Origin: Clostridiales bacterium
GTDB taxonomy: Bacteria; Bacillota; Clostridia; Peptostreptococcales; Anaerovoracaceae
Assembly (NCBI GenBank): GCA_012515135.1
Contig: JAAYYX010000101.1
Location: 1-7,536, forward strand
Direction of reading: 5' to 3'
Length of the DNA stretch: 7,536 nt
Within the stretch, counting starts at the first letter, position 1. Each line of letters opens with the position of its first letter. Position numbers and translations under genes: made by a program. The notes beneath the pieces were generated by a model. The model saw only the letters and a program-made list of their open reading frames with translations. It was not told where the DNA came from and ran no database searches. Shown piece by piece: positions 5,834-7,536 of this stretch.

Positions 5834-6544
5834 GTGCATATAGGCCCTCAGATAGTTATTAAATTTGATAACGGCATTTTTATAACAAATACTGTTTGTT
5901 TTGGTATAATTGTTGCCGTTATTTTGATTGTTCTGGCATTATGGTCCACAAGAAGAATGAAGAAAGTCCCGGACGGCAAACAGGTCATAGCAGAGACCGT
6001 CGTTGAAGGTGTGTATAATATGGTGAAAGCAACAATGGGGCCCAAGGGAATCAATTATGCACCTTATATAGGAACACTTTTTTTCTTTGTTCTTTTCAGC
6101 AATATGCTGGGACTTTTCGGACAGAGACCTGTTACCGCCGATGTAAACACCACATTTGCGCTGGCGGCGATAACTTTTGTACTGATACAGAGACAGGCTC
6201 TTAAGAGCTATGGACTTATAGGAAAAATGAAAGAAATGGCTCAGCCGTATCCCTTTATGTTCCCTCTCAAGATAATAGAACAGCTTTCCTTCCCCATTTC
6301 TCTTTCATTCCGGCTTTTCGGCAACATACTTGGCGGAGTGATAGTTATAGAAATGCTTCTTGAAGGATTGGCCACCGCCAGTGAAGCCCTGCATTTGCCA
6401 ATACCGCTTCTGGACGCAGTAATTCCTCTGCCGGCGAATTTTTTCTTTGATATTTTTGAGCCTGTGCTTCAGGCCTTTATATTTACAATGTTGACTATGG
6501 TATTCATCACGATGGAAATAGCGACCCGCGATGAAGAACATTGA
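5834..6544 (+). CDS. atpB: F1Fo ATP synthase subunit a
   Basis: Subunit a forms the ion half-channels of Fo in the cytoplasmic membrane and works against the rotating c-ring. The 236-residue protein is of normal length for Gram-positive bacteria. Hydrophobic helices include about 17-38, 76-96 and 103-118, followed by the two long horizontal helices. The essential arginine is Arg160 in LSFRLFGNILGG, equivalent to E. coli Arg210, and Gln213 in EPVLQAFIFTMLTMVF matches the conserved Gln of the last helix. It starts with GTG behind a very strong ribosome-binding site and ends 37 bases before atpE. Which ion it carries is better judged from the c subunit, which points to Na+. Confidence 0.97.
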   Translation: MHIGPQIVIKFDNGIFITNTVCFGIIVAVILIVLALWSTRRMKKVPDGKQVIAETVVEGVYNMVKATMGPKGINYAPYIGTLFFFVLFSNMLGLFGQRPVTADVNTTFALAAITFVLIQRQALKSYGLIGKMKEMAQPYPFMFPLKIIEQLSFPISLSFRLFGNILGGVIVIEMLLEGLATASEALHLPIPLLDAVIPLPANFFFDIFEPVLQAFIFTMLTMVFITMEIATRDEEH

Positions 6545-6581
6545 CATACAAGCAATCAATTTTTATTAGGAGGTAAATATT

Positions 6582-6845
6582 ATGTCATCACAAATAACAC
6601 CGGAAGCTCTGATTTATGCCTTTTCCGCATTGGGAGCAGCAGTAAGTATCGGATTTGCCGCACTTGGTATAGGTATAGGCCAGGGTCTTGCAGCCAGCAG
6701 AGCTGTAGAAGGCGTTGGAAGACAGCCCGAAGCCAAGGGTGATCTGCTTCAGGTAATGCTGGTAGGACAGGCAGTAACGGAGACTACAGGTATATTTGCA
6801 TTTATCGTATCCATCGTTTTGCTTTTCGCAAATCCTTTTGCCTGA
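6582..6845 (+). CDS. atpE: F1Fo ATP synthase subunit c, Na+-type ligand set
   Basis: Subunit c is a two-helix hairpin that assembles into the ion-carrying ring of Fo. The 87-residue protein shows the glycine-rich first helix (GFAALGIGIGQG), the polar loop RQPEAKGD (47-54) and the ion-binding Glu67 in helix 2. The Na+ ligands known from Ilyobacter tartaricus (Gln32, Val63, Glu65, Ser66, Thr67) correspond here to Gln34, Val65, Glu67, Thr68 and Thr69, so Na+ coupling is predicted. Ilyobacter Tyr70 is replaced by Phe72. AGGAGG lies 8 bases before the ATG, in keeping with the high output needed for a multi-copy subunit. Only one c gene is present here. Confidence 0.97.
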   Translation: MSSQITPEALIYAFSALGAAVSIGFAALGIGIGQGLAASRAVEGVGRQPEAKGDLLQVMLVGQAVTETTGIFAFIVSIVLLFANPFA

Positions 6846-6884
6846 GAAAACGAATAAAAAGCCAAAGAAGGGAGGAGACAGCCT

Positions 6885-7397
6885 ATGGAATTTGCACCGC
6901 TTATCAGTTTCAACTGGACATTGCTGATGCAGCTCGTAACAGTTTTTGTCCTTTATATTATACTGAGAAAATTCTTCTTTGAGAAAGTCCATGATTTTGT
7001 GCAGAAAAGAGAAAGCACTGTCAAGGAAGCTTTTGATTCGGCAGAAGCCACCAATAGAAAAGCTGATGAAAAATTGGAGGCTTACAGCAAAAAGATCGCA
7101 CAGATCGAAAGCGAAGGCAGAGAAATCATAAGAGGCTCCAAAGTAAAGGCAGACGAGCAGGCAAAAGAAATCATCGATGAGGCAAATGCCAAAGCAAATG
7201 AAATAATGATGAGAGCAGAAAAAGAAATAAAAAGACAGAAAGAAAAAGCGCTTATTGAGATGAAAGAAGAAGTGGGCATGCTGGCAGTTATGGCTGCTGA
7301 GAAGATAATGGAAAAAGATTTAGAAAAAACCGGCGAACAAAAGCAGATAGTGGATAAAATAATTGAAGGAGCAGGTACTTCGGAATGGCAGAACTGA
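6885..7397 (+). CDS. atpF: F1Fo ATP synthase subunit b
   Basis: Subunit b is the peripheral stalk that ties Fo to F1. The 170-residue protein has one N-terminal membrane helix (about 10-28, beginning at NWTLLMQLV) followed by the typical basic KFFFEKVHDFVQKRE junction and a long charged region rich in Ala, Glu and Lys that should form the extended coiled coil to about residue 150. GGAGG lies 9 bases before the ATG. The gene overlaps the start of atpH by 13 bases, suggesting translational coupling of the two stator subunits. Only one b-type gene is seen, so the stalk is probably a homodimer. Confidence 0.95.
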   Translation: MEFAPLISFNWTLLMQLVTVFVLYIILRKFFFEKVHDFVQKRESTVKEAFDSAEATNRKADEKLEAYSKKIAQIESEGREIIRGSKVKADEQAKEIIDEANAKANEIMMRAEKEIKRQKEKALIEMKEEVGMLAVMAAEKIMEKDLEKTGEQKQIVDKIIEGAGTSEWQN

Positions 7398-7536
7398 CCA
7401 TTGATATGACATATGGAAGCGCGCTTTTTCAGGTGGCATTGGATCTGAAAAAAGAGGACAAGATCCTTGAAGATGCCGAAGGTGTTCTTTCGGTACTCGA
7501 AAAAGAAAAATTGCTGAATGCATTTATTGATAATCC
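7385..7536 (+). CDS. atpH: F1Fo ATP synthase subunit delta, cut by the window end
   Basis: Delta caps F1 and binds the b-subunit stalk. The ATG at 7385 opens a frame that stays open to the window end, giving the first 50 residues of about 180 expected. The TYGSALFQVALD segment matches the conserved YAxALFEVA-type first helix of delta, followed by charged helical sequence. It overlaps atpF by 13 bases; AGG at 7373-7375 lies 9 bases upstream and AAGGAG at 7366-7371 somewhat further. A second in-frame ATG at 7406 is less likely because it trims the N-terminus closely. Its place after atpF is the canonical atp operon order, so atpA, atpG, atpD and atpC are expected next. Confidence 0.9.
   Translation, partial: MAELTIDMTYGSALFQVALDLKKEDKILEDAEGVLSVLEKEKLLNAFIDN

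Noticed and set aside
1..7536. Mobile elements, CRISPR arrays, tRNA or rRNA genes, defence-type gene clusters
   Set aside because: Nothing on either strand resembles them; nearly all sequence is accounted for by housekeeping genes.

Overview
The window is an ordinary-looking stretch of a moderately AT-rich Gram-positive anaerobe genome, most likely a member of the Clostridia. The evidence is heavy use of ATA (Ile) and AGA/AGG (Arg) codons, strong Shine-Dalgarno (SD) sequences, TTG and GTG starts, a short malic enzyme, a dCMP deaminase beside the ATP synthase operon, and a Na+-type ATP synthase c subunit. I cannot name a genus. Every convincing gene is on the + strand.

Region 1 (1-4628) is a tight run of four genes with gaps of 3-12 bases, probably one transcript whose promoter lies before the window. 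It holds glutaminyl-tRNA synthetase (glnS, lacking only its extreme N-terminus), a short malic enzyme with a TTG start, a six-helix membrane diguanylate cyclase with a GTG start, and the tRNA pseudouridine synthase truA. Housekeeping translation genes thus bracket one carbon-metabolism gene and one c-di-GMP signalling gene.

Region 2 (4629-5161) has a likely sigma-A promoter followed by a dCMP/cytidine deaminase-family gene.

Region 3 (5162-5397) is a 236-base gap rich in structure: a 13-base palindrome, an AT hairpin, a multi-branched fold with a U-tract (terminator or small structured RNA), a G-rich hairpin with two alternative pairings, and a promoter with a perfect TATAAT only 10 bases before the atpI start codon. 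This is the part of the window least explained by known features.

Region 4 (5398-7536) is the start of the F1Fo ATP synthase operon in canonical order: atpI, atpB (a), atpE (c), atpF (b) and atpH (delta, cut by the window end). AtpI helps Fo assembly; a and c form the ion path; b and delta are the stator that will hold F1, whose other genes should follow. The c subunit carries the Gln/Glu/Thr ligand set of Na+-coupled enzymes, so the synthase probably runs on Na+ rather than H+.

I found no mobile element, CRISPR array, tRNA, rRNA, or defence-like or otherwise unknown gene system. The best leads are the Na+ coupling prediction and the structured gap upstream of atpI.
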